Below are positions 16,420-24,224 of a stretch of DNA of 64,000 nucleotides, in pieces. The notes beneath the pieces were generated by a model. The model was not told the DNA's origin and searched no databases. It was given only the letters and a program-made list of their open reading frames with translations. Within the stretch, counting starts at the first letter, position 1. Every line of letters begins with the position of its first letter. Made by a program: the position numbers and the translations under genes. The stretch is from contig NZ_CP070950.1 of the NCBI RefSeq assembly GCF_017084525.1, forward strand, positions 3,720,001 to 3,784,000. Direction: 5' to 3'. The stretch is from Conexibacter sp. SYSU D00693 (GTDB lineage Bacteria > Actinomycetota > Thermoleophilia > Solirubrobacterales > Solirubrobacteraceae).

Positions 16420-17096
16420 CAGGCCCGGCCCTCCGTCTCGGGGAACCAGCGGTGCAGGTGCTCGAGCAGCGCGCGGGGGTCGCGCAGGACCCGGTCGGCG
16501 CCGGCGGCGAGCGCGTCGGCCTGCACCTGGTCGGTCCACAGCTGCCCTCCGGCGACGACGTAGGGCGGGTCGGGCAGGGCGCGCAGCGCGGCGAGCGCCT
16601 CGACGACGCCCGGCAGGCCCGAGGCGGTCGTCGTCGACAGCGCCACGAGGTCGGGGCACTCGGCGTCGACGATCCCGGCGAGCTCGTCGGCGGGCAGCGA
16701 GGCTCCGAGGTGCAGGGTCTCCCAGCCGTCGCTCTCCAGGAAGTCGGCGACGACCTGCGCGCCGAGCGCGTGCAGCTCGCCGGGGGTGCACGAGACGATC
16801 GCCAGGCGGCCGTGGCGCGCGGGGACGCGCAGGCGCTCGCGCAGCGCGCCGAGCACGGACTGGGCGACGGTCGTCGCGAAGTGCTCGTCGGCCACCGTGG
16901 CGGTCCCGACGGCCCAGCGGTGGCCGATCTCGTACATCGCCGGCTGCAGCAGGTCCGTGTAGAGGTCCGGCACCTCCATGCCCGCGTCGGCGGCGTCGTC
17001 CACCAGCCGTCGCGCCGCGGCGGCGTCGTGGGCGAGGAGGGCGGCGACCAGCCCGCGCACGCGGCCGTCGTCCGTCGTGGTCTGCGCCGGCACCAT
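16419..17096 (-). CDS. Stand-alone CarH-like cobalamin-binding (photoreceptor-type) protein
   Basis: 225 aa. An N-terminal four-helix bundle (~10-90) and a Rossmann-like B12-binding domain (~95-215). It carries the signature of light-sensing CarH domains: Trp61, nine residues, Glu71-His72 (WAVGTATVADEH), and the lower-ligand motif ExHxxG at Glu107-His109-Gly112 (GELHALG). DLVALSTTTASGLPGVVE and VVAGGQLWT line the cobalamin pocket. CarH family regulators carry a MerR-type DNA-binding domain ahead of this module. Here none is present, so it must signal through a partner or act as a B12-binding subunit. It is coupled to the F420-type monooxygenase. Adenosylcobalamin binding and light response are inference from motifs. 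Confidence 0.83.
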   Translation of the reverse strand: MVPAQTTTDDGRVRGLVAALLAHDAAAARRLVDDAADAGMEVPDLYTDLLQPAMYEIGHRWAVGTATVADEHFATTVAQSVLGALRERLRVPARHGRLAIVSCTPGELHALGAQVVADFLESDGWETLHLGASLPADELAGIVDAECPDLVALSTTTASGLPGVVEALAALRALPDPPYVVAGGQLWTDQVQADALAAGADRVLRDPRALLEHLHRWFPETEGRA

Positions 17097-17130
17097 CGCC
17101 CCGCATCCTGCCGGGCCGGGCGCGTCGCCG

Positions 17131-18468
17131 CTAGGCGGGGACCGGCGTGCGCGTCTCGACCGCGGCGGCGCCCGCCTCGGTCTCGGCCGCCTCGAGGGCG
17201 GCGCTGCGCTGCGGCCTGCTCTCGGGCACGTGGCGCGCGAGGCGCAGCGCCGGCTGCTCGACGGCCTTCCAGCTGGCCCACGCGATGGGCAGGGTGATGA
17301 CGAGCGTCGCGCCGTACCAGCCCAACCAGCTCTTGATCCCGCCGCCGAAGCTCACGCCGCCCGTGCGCATGAGGTCCAGGGCGAGGAAGTGCCAGAGGTA
17401 CAGGCCGAAGGAGACCGTGCCGAACCACAGCAGCACCCGGTGGGAGAGGATCCGCCGCACGCGGTCGACGGGGCCCCAGCCCAGCGCGACCGGTGCCAGG
17501 GCGAGCAGGCCGATGGCGTTCGTCGTGAGGTGCTCGACGAGGAACCGCGCCGGCGTGAACTGCTTGCCGGCCTCCGCCGGGGTGTCCGAGCGCAGGACGA
17601 AGAGCGAGAAGAGGACGAACGCGGCGCACAGCGTCCAGGCGCCGCGGGCCGACAGGCCGCGGCGCACGAACCGGGGCAGCGGCTCGCCGCGGTCGGCGCC
17701 CAGCGCGAGGACGGCGAGCAGCATGCCGACGGCGAACGCGTCGAAGTACGCGACGGGGAAGTAGAGCTGCTGGGTGCCGGGGGCCAGGCCGTCGGCGGAG
17801 ATCGCGAAGCCGACCTTCCAGAGGACCGAGACGGCGATGAGGCCGCCGACGCAGAGGACCTCCGCGCGCAGCCACGACATACCGCGCGCGACCAGCCGGC
17901 CGGCCAGGAGCGCCACGAACGGCAGCAGCACGTAGCAGGCCAGCTCCACGTCGAGCGTCCAGGCCTGCTGGATCGCGCGCAGCCGGTCGTCGCCGGTCAG
18001 CCAGCCGGCGACCATGCCGTACCAGGCGAGGGCCTGCAGCGGCCCGTCGGGGCTGCTGGGGTTCGGCGAGCTGATGCCCAGCAGCGGGTACAGCGCCATG
18101 ACGCCCAGGAGCGCCAGCCAGTAGCCCGGGAAGATGCGCAGGACGCGGCGCGCGGCGTAGGCGACCATCCGCGGCGCGGGACGACCGGCGGCGTGCGCGG
18201 CCGCGAACGGCGAGTAGAGCAGGAAGCCCGAGAGGGCGAAGAAGACCGGGACGGTCGACTCGAGCTGCCGGAGGAGGTCCGCGCGGATCGAGCCGTGCAC
18301 GAACGTGCCGGAGAACATCCCGGCGTGCACGCTGACGATGAGCGCCGCCGTCAGGCCGCGCGTGCCGTGCAGCGCCAGCACCCGCCGGCGGTCGGCGCGC
18401 GGTCCTTCGAGGGTCGCGTCGCCGCGACGGGGCCCAGGCCCCGCATCCTTGCCCTTGTCCCCCACCAC
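17131..18468 (-). CDS. Acyltransferase family 3 membrane protein
   Basis: About 445 aa with roughly ten transmembrane helices. The family features are RVLALHGTRGLTAALIVSVHAG, with the conserved His in the first helix, and VPVFFALSGFLLYSPF in the second. RRVLRIFPGYWLAL is the conserved Arg-Tyr loop. Such enzymes O-acetylate or O-acylate cell-surface glycans or small molecules. I place the start at GTG 18468, preceded by a GAGGA-like sequence. An upstream in-frame ATG at 18519 would add 17 residues that reach into the divergent promoter region. The C-terminal tail after the last helix is a short cytoplasmic Ala/Glu region. Confidence 0.85.
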   Translation of the reverse strand: MVGDKGKDAGPGPRRGDATLEGPRADRRRVLALHGTRGLTAALIVSVHAGMFSGTFVHGSIRADLLRQLESTVPVFFALSGFLLYSPFAAAHAAGRPAPRMVAYAARRVLRIFPGYWLALLGVMALYPLLGISSPNPSSPDGPLQALAWYGMVAGWLTGDDRLRAIQQAWTLDVELACYVLLPFVALLAGRLVARGMSWLRAEVLCVGGLIAVSVLWKVGFAISADGLAPGTQQLYFPVAYFDAFAVGMLLAVLALGADRGEPLPRFVRRGLSARGAWTLCAAFVLFSLFVLRSDTPAEAGKQFTPARFLVEHLTTNAIGLLALAPVALGWGPVDRVRRILSHRVLLWFGTVSFGLYLWHFLALDLMRTGGVSFGGGIKSWLGWYGATLVITLPIAWASWKAVEQPALRLARHVPESRPQRSAALEAAETEAGAAAVETRTPVPA

Positions 18469-18593
18469 TCCTCGATGACGGTAAGACGCACCTGGATCAG
18501 GTGCGACACATGGACGCATGTTCGAGGGTCGTGAAGGGCCCGATGTCGCACCTGCGGGCGCACCTTCTGCCCGGCTTCGTGGTTATGGTCCGC

Positions 18594-18750
18594 GACGACC
18601 CACCAAGGCCGAGTCCCGCCCGCCCCAGGGCGGCGGGAGCGGGGGACCCACGCGGACCGGCCTCACCGGTCCTGGGGCGAATCGTCGCCGCTCGCTCGAG
18701 CGACGTAGCGCCATCGCGGCGCGAGCCCGTCAGCTCACCTCGTAGGCCTC
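18594..18750 (+). ncRNA. c-di-AMP riboswitch (ydaO/yuaA class)
   Basis: The untranslated leader of the NlpC/P60 gene carries the recognisable core of the ydaO class. There is GGCCGAGTCCCGCC near 18607, GGGGGACCCACG near 18641, CCTGGGGCGAATC near 18671, GTAGC at ~18705, and the very conserved closing stretch CCCGTCAGCTCACCTCGTAG at 18726-18745. The order and spacing match the two-fold pseudo-symmetric c-di-AMP binder. In actinobacteria this RNA controls cell-wall hydrolase genes and represses when c-di-AMP is high. A -10-like TATGGT at 18584-18589 would start transcription right at its 5' end. The rest of the 18469-18593 gap holds only promoter-type sequence. Confidence 0.88.
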
Positions 18751-18771
18751 GACGACAAGGAGCACCATCGA

Positions 18772-19929
18772 GTGAGCGCCGTCCGGCCCCTGCGCCTGAC
18801 CGACGACCCCTACGCCCGCAGCCAGGACGGCTGGGCGATCCGCGCGGAGCCCCCGGGGGACCGCGACCTCGGCAGCCCCGACCTCTGGGACCGCTCGCTC
18901 GAGCGGTCCCGCCGGCGTCGCGAGGCGACGGCCGCGCGCCGCCCCGGGCTGGCCCACGCCACCCCGGCGAAGGTGTCGGCGGCGCTCGTCACCGCGACGC
19001 TGCTCGCGCCCTCGGCGTCCCAGACCGCGCAGGCGGCCAGGACGTCCACGGCGCAGGTCGGCGACGCGGGCGTGCTCCAGCGCGGCAGCAGCGGCGACGG
19101 GGTGCGGGCGCTGCAGCGGGCGCTGGGCATCGGCAGCGACGGCGTCTTCGGCCCGGCGACGGCGAAGGCCGTGCGCGCCTTCCAGCGCGAGAAGGGCCTC
19201 GCGGTCGACGGCGTGGTCGGTCCGCAGACGCGCCGGGCGCTCGGCCTGTCGGCCAAGCAGGCGTCGAAGGGCTCGCCGGTGGCCAAGCGCCGCAGCCTCG
19301 TCGCAGCGCCGGCGTCCGGCATGGCGCTGGACCGCACGGCGGTCAAGGCGCTGCAGCGGGCCCTGGGCGTCTCGGCCGACGGGGCGGTGGGGCCCAGGAC
19401 GCGGTCGGCGATCCGGCGGGCCGAGCAGCGCGCCGGCCTCCCTGTGGACGGGCGGCCCGACGCGCAGCTCCTCGCGGCGCTGGGCGTGACGCCGGGCGGG
19501 ACGACGGACGCGGACCCGGGGGCGCCGCAGGACGAGGCCGCCGCCGGCGCGCCGGCGCCCGCCGGGAAGGGCGCCGCGGCGGCCGTCGAGGCGGCGCGGG
19601 CGCAGGTCGGCAAGCCCTACGCCTCGGGCGGCAACGGCCCGTCGGCGTTCGACTGCTCGGGCCTCACCGTCCAGGCGTTCAAGGCGGCGGGGATCTCACT
19701 GCCGCGCACGAGCTTCGACCAGTACGGGCAGGGCAGGCGGGTCGCGAAGTCCCAGATCCAGGCCGGCGACCTCGTCTTCTTCTCCACGAACGGCGCCGGC
19801 GCGTCGCACGTGGGCATCGCCACCGGTCCGACGACCGCCATCTCGGCGACGACGAAGGGCGTGATGGAGCACTCCTTCGGCTCGGGCTACTGGGCCGAGC
19901 ACTTCGTGGGGGCGCGCCGGGTCGGCTGA
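18772..19929 (+). CDS. NlpC/P60 peptidoglycan hydrolase with two PG-binding repeats
   Basis: 385 aa from GTG 18772, with AAGGAG at 18757-18762. The charged N-terminal ~60 residues precede an internal hydrophobic signal (~66-86). Two peptidoglycan-binding_1 modules follow (VLQRGSSGDGVRALQRALG and TAVKALQRALGVSADGAVG). A linker leads to an NlpC/P60 domain (from ~265) with the catalytic Cys in FDCSGLTVQ and His in SHVGIATG. It is a cysteine endopeptidase that cuts wall stem peptides outside the cell. Expression should fall when c-di-AMP binds the riboswitch in its leader. Confidence 0.92.
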   Translation: MSAVRPLRLTDDPYARSQDGWAIRAEPPGDRDLGSPDLWDRSLERSRRRREATAARRPGLAHATPAKVSAALVTATLLAPSASQTAQAARTSTAQVGDAGVLQRGSSGDGVRALQRALGIGSDGVFGPATAKAVRAFQREKGLAVDGVVGPQTRRALGLSAKQASKGSPVAKRRSLVAAPASGMALDRTAVKALQRALGVSADGAVGPRTRSAIRRAEQRAGLPVDGRPDAQLLAALGVTPGGTTDADPGAPQDEAAAGAPAPAGKGAAAAVEAARAQVGKPYASGGNGPSAFDCSGLTVQAFKAAGISLPRTSFDQYGQGRRVAKSQIQAGDLVFFSTNGAGASHVGIATGPTTAISATTKGVMEHSFGSGYWAEHFVGARRVG

Positions 19930-19954
19930 CCCGGCGCGTGCGGGCGCGCGGCGG

Positions 19955-20200
19955 CTAGGCGGCCTGGCGCAGGGTGACCGGGCGGATGACCGCGGTCCCC
20001 ATGCGGGCGTCGAGCTCGACGGTCACCTGACCGCCGGCCGGCGCGTCGACCACGGCGTACCAGCGGTCGCGCAGGCGGCCCTCGCGGTGCAGGAGGCGCA
20101 GGGCGCCACCGCCCGCGGCGGCGATGGCCGTCTCGGCCACGAGCGCCTGCTCGCGGTCGATGCCGGCGGGCTGGTCCAGGACGGGGTGGAGGAGGAGCAT
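19955..20200 (-). CDS. Small hypothetical protein, 81 aa
   Basis: The frame from ATG 20200 reads MLLLHPVLDQPAGIDREQAL and is predicted to form a small mixed alpha/beta domain ending in GQVTVELDARMGTAVIRPV. An upstream in-frame ATG at 20242 would add 14 residues. It has no signal peptide and no known motif. It lies between the cell-wall hydrolase and the ABC transporter, transcribed opposite to both. Coding potential is moderate: the codon third-position pattern fits a gene, but no homology is recognised. Confidence 0.5.
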   Translation of the reverse strand: MLLLHPVLDQPAGIDREQALVAETAIAAAGGGALRLLHREGRLRDRWYAVVDAPAGGQVTVELDARMGTAVIRPVTLRQAA

Positions 20201-20309
20201 GGGCGCAGGGTGTCGGAGGAGGGTCAAGCGCACCTTCGGCATTCCTGAGCGCAACCTGAACCCCTCATCGCTCGGTGTCGGGACCGGGTCGTCTGCCAGC
20301 ATCAGGAGC

Positions 20310-21239
20310 GTGACGTTGATCGAGGCCCGCGGGCTCACGAAGCGCTTCGGCGAGCGCACGGCCGTCGACCACGTCGACCTCGACGTTCCGGCCGGCTCGT
20401 GCTTCGGGTTCCTCGGGCCCAACGGCGCGGGCAAGACGACGCTCATCCGGCTGCTGCTGGGCCTCGCCCGCGCCGACGAGGGACGCGTGCTCATCGGCGG
20501 GGTCGACGTCGCGGCCGACCCGCGGTCGGCGTTGCGGCGGGTGGGCGCCATCGTCGAGGAGCCGCGCTTCCACGCCCACATGACGGGGGTCGAGAACCTC
20601 GTGGTCCACGCGGCGCTGCTCGACGGCGACCCGCGGGAGCGCATCCCGGAGATGCTCGACCGCGTCGGCCTCCGCGGCCGCGGCGACGACAAGGTCTCGA
20701 ACTACTCCATGGGCATGCGCCAGCGGCTCGGGGTCGCCCGCGCGCTGCTCGGCGAGCCCGAGCTGCTCGTGCTCGACGAGCCGACCAACGGCCTCGACGC
20801 CGAGGGCATGGCCGAGTTCCGCACGCTCATCCGCGGGCTCGTCGAGGACGACGGGCGCACGGTCTTCCTCTCGTCGCACCTGCTCGACGAGATGGAGAAG
20901 CTCTGCGACGAGGTCGCCATCGTCGAGCAGGGCCGCGTCGTCGAGCAGTCCTCGGTCAGCGCGTTCATCTCCGGCGGCGGCCTGGCCCTCGTGCTCGACG
21001 TCGACGACCCCGGGCGCGCACGGGAGCTGCTCGCCCACCCGGACATCCGGATCTCCGACCTCGAGGGCGGCCGGCTGCGCCTCGACGGCGTCGGCGAGCG
21101 CGAGCAGGCGATCGCCATCACCCGGCGGCTCGTCGAGGGCGGCGTCGGCGTCGCCGAGATCCGCCGCCACGTCCAGACCCTCGAGGAGCGCTACCTCGAG
21201 TCGACCCGCCAGGCCGCGTCCGGGAGGGCCGACGCATGA
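20310..21239 (+). CDS. ABC transporter ATP-binding protein
   Basis: 309 aa. It has a full nucleotide-binding domain: Walker A GPNGAGKTT, signature NYSMGMRQRL, Walker B ELLVLDEP, switch His in SSHLLDEME. A C-terminal ~80-residue regulatory segment follows, as in drug or lantibiotic exporters of the CcmA/BcrA class. GTG 20310 sits almost on the AGGAG at 20304-20308, so the TTG six bases later (20316) may be the real start. It couples by a 4-bp overlap to the permease gene and will power export or membrane maintenance. The cargo is unknown. Confidence 0.9.
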   Translation: MTLIEARGLTKRFGERTAVDHVDLDVPAGSCFGFLGPNGAGKTTLIRLLLGLARADEGRVLIGGVDVAADPRSALRRVGAIVEEPRFHAHMTGVENLVVHAALLDGDPRERIPEMLDRVGLRGRGDDKVSNYSMGMRQRLGVARALLGEPELLVLDEPTNGLDAEGMAEFRTLIRGLVEDDGRTVFLSSHLLDEMEKLCDEVAIVEQGRVVEQSSVSAFISGGGLALVLDVDDPGRARELLAHPDIRISDLEGGRLRLDGVGEREQAIAITRRLVEGGVGVAEIRRHVQTLEERYLESTRQAASGRADA

Positions 21240-21982
21240 CCGCGCTGATCGCCGCCGACCTGCTCAAGCTGCGCCGCCGAACCGGCCTGTGGTGGTCGGC
21301 GCTCATGCTCCCGTTCGTCCTGGCCTCCGTCGTCTTCCTCCTGGCGGCCACGGAGACGATCGACCTCGACGGCGGCCAGCAGTTCGTCCGCGACGGCACG
21401 AGCTCGCTGGCCTTCATCGGCCCGATCCTCGCCGTCCTCGTCGGCGCCCGCCTCGGCAGCGACGAGCACGCCGCGGGGACGCTGCGCTACCAGCTGCTCA
21501 CCGGCGTCCCCCGCGAGCGCCTGTACCTGTCGAAGCTCGCGGTCCTCGCCATCACCTGCCTCGGGCTCGTCGTCCTCGGCGCGACGGCGGTCGTCGTCTT
21601 CGGCCTCGTCCTGCCCGCCGAGGCCGGCACCGAGGGCGTCGGCGGCGGCGACGTGGTCGACGCCTACTGGAACCTCTTCATCCGCTGCTTCGTCTACGGC
21701 GTCATCTCGTTCGGCACCGGCGCCCTCGTGCGCTCCACCGGCCCGGCGATCACCGTCTCCCTGGTCCTGCTGCTCTTCGGCGTCGACCTCGTGGCGATCC
21801 TCGTCCTCATCGACGACTGGTTCCGCCACCTCGTCCTCGACGTCGGCCTCGACCGCCTCACCACGAACGACCTGGACGCCGACGACCGCGTCTCCTTCGG
21901 CGCGGCGCTCATCATCACCGTGGCGTGGCCCGCCGCGTTCGCCTTCGCTGGGTGGCTGCGGTTGAGGAACCTGGAGGCGTAG
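21236..21982 (+). CDS. ABC-2 type transporter permease
   Basis: 248 aa with six hydrophobic helices (for example WWSALMLPFVLASVVFLLAA, LAVLAITCLGLVVLGATAVV, ITVSLVLLLFGVDLVAILVL, ALIITVAWPAAFAFAGWL). The segment ARLGSDEHAAGTLRYQLLTG is the conserved coupling region of ABC-2 permeases. It is translationally coupled to the ATPase gene (ATGA at 21236), and the two should assemble as the exporter. No substrate is evident from the sequence or neighbours. Confidence 0.87.
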   Translation: MTALIAADLLKLRRRTGLWWSALMLPFVLASVVFLLAATETIDLDGGQQFVRDGTSSLAFIGPILAVLVGARLGSDEHAAGTLRYQLLTGVPRERLYLSKLAVLAITCLGLVVLGATAVVVFGLVLPAEAGTEGVGGGDVVDAYWNLFIRCFVYGVISFGTGALVRSTGPAITVSLVLLLFGVDLVAILVLIDDWFRHLVLDVGLDRLTTNDLDADDRVSFGAALIITVAWPAAFAFAGWLRLRNLEA

Positions 21983-22295
21983 GGCGCGGGGCGGTCCGGC
22001 CGCCTCGACCGTCGACCGGCGACTTGGAGTCGCGGGGTGACCTCAAGTCGCCGCTCGATCGGTCGGCCGGCGCTGAGGTCCCACTGGGCGAGACCTTCTC
22101 CCCGCTCCGCGGGCCGCCCCGCAGCCCTCGCGCGCGCTGGCCGGTTCCCCTCCCTCGGTGCCCGCCGGCGAGCGCCGCGCGCCGCGCCGACGCCCGGGCG
22201 AAACGCCACTCCACGCCCGCGCCCATCGACCGTCCGGCCAGACGCCCGGCCACGGCCCTCAAGGTCGGGCGGCCCTGGCCGAAGCAGCCTGCACC
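21983..22295. other. Gap of 313 bp with one imperfect hairpin, no convincing gene
   Basis: The only structure I see is an imperfect inverted repeat at 22020-22050 (CGACTTGGAGTC ... GACCTCAAGTCG), placed where a terminator for the ABC operon is expected but without a T-run. The rest is GC-rich sequence with open frames on both strands but no ordinary coding signal. Confidence 0.4.
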
Positions 22296-22577
22296 ATGCT
22301 GCTCGATCGCGTCGACACCGCCGGCGCGGCCGTCTGGCGCGACGCGCCCACACGCACGACGACGCCGCCCGGCCACAGCCGCTTCCCGCCGAACCCGAAC
22401 AAGCCCGAGCTGGTCGCCGCCGCGATCGGCGCGCCGCACGGCGGCTCGCTGCAGGAGGTCCAGCAGCGCTGCCTGGACATCCTCGAGCTGCGCGACGCCG
22501 AGCGCGCGGTGGCCAAGCGCGCGGCGCTGGACCGCGACCTCGCGCGCCAGCGGGCGTCGCTGGACGTCCGCGCCTAG
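22296..22577 (+). CDS. Small hypothetical protein, 93 aa
   Basis: From ATG 22296 (MLLDRVDTAGAAVWRDAPT) to TAG 22577. The C-terminal half is charged and helical (LDILELRDAERAVAKRAALDRDLARQRA), possibly a short coiled coil. The middle is Pro/Asn-rich (FPPNPNKPELVAAAIG). It has no signal or membrane segment. The frame stays open further upstream but with atypical residues, so I use the internal ATG. It overlaps the 3' end of the convergent DUF3291 gene by four bases. Function unknown. Confidence 0.5.
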   Translation: MLLDRVDTAGAAVWRDAPTRTTTPPGHSRFPPNPNKPELVAAAIGAPHGGSLQEVQQRCLDILELRDAERAVAKRAALDRDLARQRASLDVRA

Positions 22578-23068
22578 GCCGGGCGGAGCGCGTCGCCGGC
22601 GTCGACGTGCGTCTGCGCCGCCCCCGCGTCGGGCGGCGGGAAGGCGTGGCGGAAGGTGAACGCCTCGGGCGTCGGCCCCTGCTCGGCCAGGAGCGCGCGC
22701 CGCGCCTCGGCCTCGGGGATCGTCGGGAGGCGTCCCGCCGGCACCCACCAGAGGACCAGGACGGGCGAGAGCTTCGCGAACCACTCGCGCCGCCGGCGCA
22801 TCACGGCGAGATGGCCGGCGTCGCCGTAGACGAACGCGCGGAGGTCCTCGAAGGACCGCCAGACGCTCATGTTGAGCAGGAGCTCGTCGTCGCTGCCCCG
22901 CAGGTCGGTCGCGTTGCCGCTGTCGTCCTGCATGCGCCAGACGAAGCCCGGCGCCGCGTCGGCCGACGCGTTCACCGGGTCGAGCTGCGCCGTGAACTCC
23001 GCCAGGCGCGGGGAGTCGAGCGGCTCGAGGGCCACGGCGACGTTGAGCTGCGCCAGGTGCCAGGCCAT
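22574..23068 (-). CDS. DUF3291 domain-containing protein
   Basis: 164 aa. The sequence MAWHLAQLNVAVALEPLDSPRLAEFTAQLDPVNASADAAPGFVWRMQ fits the DUF3291 family: a ferredoxin-like fold related to antibiotic-biosynthesis monooxygenase domains. Further hallmarks are NMSVWRSFEDLRAFVY and REWFAKLSPVLVLWWVPAG. It is a soluble single-domain protein of the usual length. The next gene on the same strand (PEBP) is 36 bp upstream, so the two may be cotranscribed. No reaction is established for the family. Confidence 0.82.
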   Translation of the reverse strand: MAWHLAQLNVAVALEPLDSPRLAEFTAQLDPVNASADAAPGFVWRMQDDSGNATDLRGSDDELLLNMSVWRSFEDLRAFVYGDAGHLAVMRRRREWFAKLSPVLVLWWVPAGRLPTIPEAEARRALLAEQGPTPEAFTFRHAFPPPDAGAAQTHVDAGDALRPA

Positions 23069-23104
23069 CGAGCCGCTCCGCCAGCGACGCGCCAGCGCGT
23101 CCGC

Positions 23105-23647
23105 CTAGCCGGCGTTCTCGTAGGTCGGGCGGATCACCGCGCGCGCCAGGGTGTGGAACGCGAGGTTGAAGCCGACGTAGGCGGGCGAGGCGTCCGGCGT
23201 CACCTCGAGGGCGTCGACGTCGAGGGCGTGGACCGCGACGACGTAGCGGTGCGGGCCGTCGCCGGGCGGCGGCGCCGGGCCGCCCCACTGCTGGGCGCCG
23301 TAGTCGTTGCGCACGTGGAAGGCCCCGTTGGGGAGCTTGTCGCTGGACGCGCCTGCGCCCGTCTCCAGCGCCGTGGTGTCGGCGGGCAGGTTGACCACGA
23401 CCCAGTGCCAGAAGCCCGAGTGCGTCGGCGCGTCCGGGTCGTAGCACGTGACCGCGAAGCCCTTGGTCTCGTCGGGGAAGCCCGACCACCGCAGCGCCGG
23501 CGAGACGTTCTCGCCGCCCGAGGAGTCATGGACGAAGCGCAGGTCGATCGGCTGCCCGTCGGCGACGTCGTCGCTCTCGAGCGTGAACGACGGCTTCTCG
23601 GGGAGCAGGTCGTAGGGGTCCGGGGCCTTCGTGCGGTGGATCGCCAT
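23105..23647 (-). CDS. YbhB/YbcL family Raf-kinase-inhibitor-like protein (PEBP)
   Basis: 180 aa, single PEBP domain. Key motifs are ENVSPALRWSGFP, TCYDPDAPTHSGFWHWVVVNLPADT (the anion-binding CYDPDAP and HW) and GPHRYVVAVHALD. It is cytoplasmic, with no signal peptide. Bacterial members are structurally known but lack a firmly defined role. It has the expected length and a clear ATG start at 23647. It sits between the RTX-like gene and DUF3291 on the same strand. Confidence 0.9.
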   Translation of the reverse strand: MAIHRTKAPDPYDLLPEKPSFTLESDDVADGQPIDLRFVHDSSGGENVSPALRWSGFPDETKGFAVTCYDPDAPTHSGFWHWVVVNLPADTTALETGAGASSDKLPNGAFHVRNDYGAQQWGGPAPPPGDGPHRYVVAVHALDVDALEVTPDASPAYVGFNLAFHTLARAVIRPTYENAG

Positions 23648-23657
23648 GGCCGCGACC

Positions 23658-24224
23658 CTACCCCTGCCCGTCCGGCATCCGAACGTCCTCGCAGTCGAAC
23701 ACGCCCTCCTCGCGCTCGTCGACGTAGGCGACGTCCTCGCCGGGCCCGCAGTCCACGCCGTCGAGCTCGTCCTCGGCGCTCGCCCCGTCACGCGCGTCGA
23801 GCACGTCGTCGCCCGCGCCGCCCTCGAGCTCGTCGGCGCCCGGGCCGCCGTCGAGGCGGTCGGCGCCCTCGCCGCCCTCCAGCACGTCGCGCCCGCCGAC
23901 GCCGACCAGGACGTCGTCGCCCGCGCCGCCGCGCACGTCGTCGTCGCCCGCGCCGCCGTTGACGCGGTCGGCGCCACCGTCGCCGAGCAGCTCGTCGTCG
24001 CCGGCGGCGCCCACGACCCGGTCGGCGCCGGCCCCGCCGCGCAGCTTGTCGTCGCCCCCGCGGCCGAAGAGCTGGTCGGCCCCGCCCCGGCCGTTGAGCC
24101 GGTCTGCCTTGGCGGTGCCGGTGAGGCGGTCGGCGCGCGGCGTGCCCTGCTTCGTCACCGCCAGGGCGACCGCCGGCCCCGCCAGCGCGCCGAGCACCCC
24201 GAGCGCCGCCAGCGCGCGGCGCAT
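23658..24224 (-). CDS. Secreted RTX-type calcium-binding repeat protein
   Basis: 188 aa with a signal peptide (residues 1-22, LAALGVLGALAGPAVALA). About ten nonapeptide RTX repeats of the form GGxGxDxLx follow, from GRGGADQLFGRGGDDKL to GGPGADELEGGAGDDVL. These form a calcium-bound parallel beta-roll outside the cell. The last ~35 residues contain two cysteines (DCGPGED, FDCED) and no repeats. The start overlaps the stop of the phosphoesterase gene by four bases, so both exported proteins come from one transcript. There is no enzymatic domain, so the role is likely structural or adhesive. Confidence 0.85.
   Translation of the reverse strand: MRRALAALGVLGALAGPAVALAVTKQGTPRADRLTGTAKADRLNGRGGADQLFGRGGDDKLRGGAGADRVVGAAGDDELLGDGGADRVNGGAGDDDVRGGAGDDVLVGVGGRDVLEGGEGADRLDGGPGADELEGGAGDDVLDARDGASAEDELDGVDCGPGEDVAYVDEREEGVFDCEDVRMPDGQG

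Noticed and set aside
18518-18745. Short open frame ahead of the NlpC/P60 gene
   Set aside because: It lies on the riboswitch core, whose conserved RNA motifs explain the sequence better than coding.
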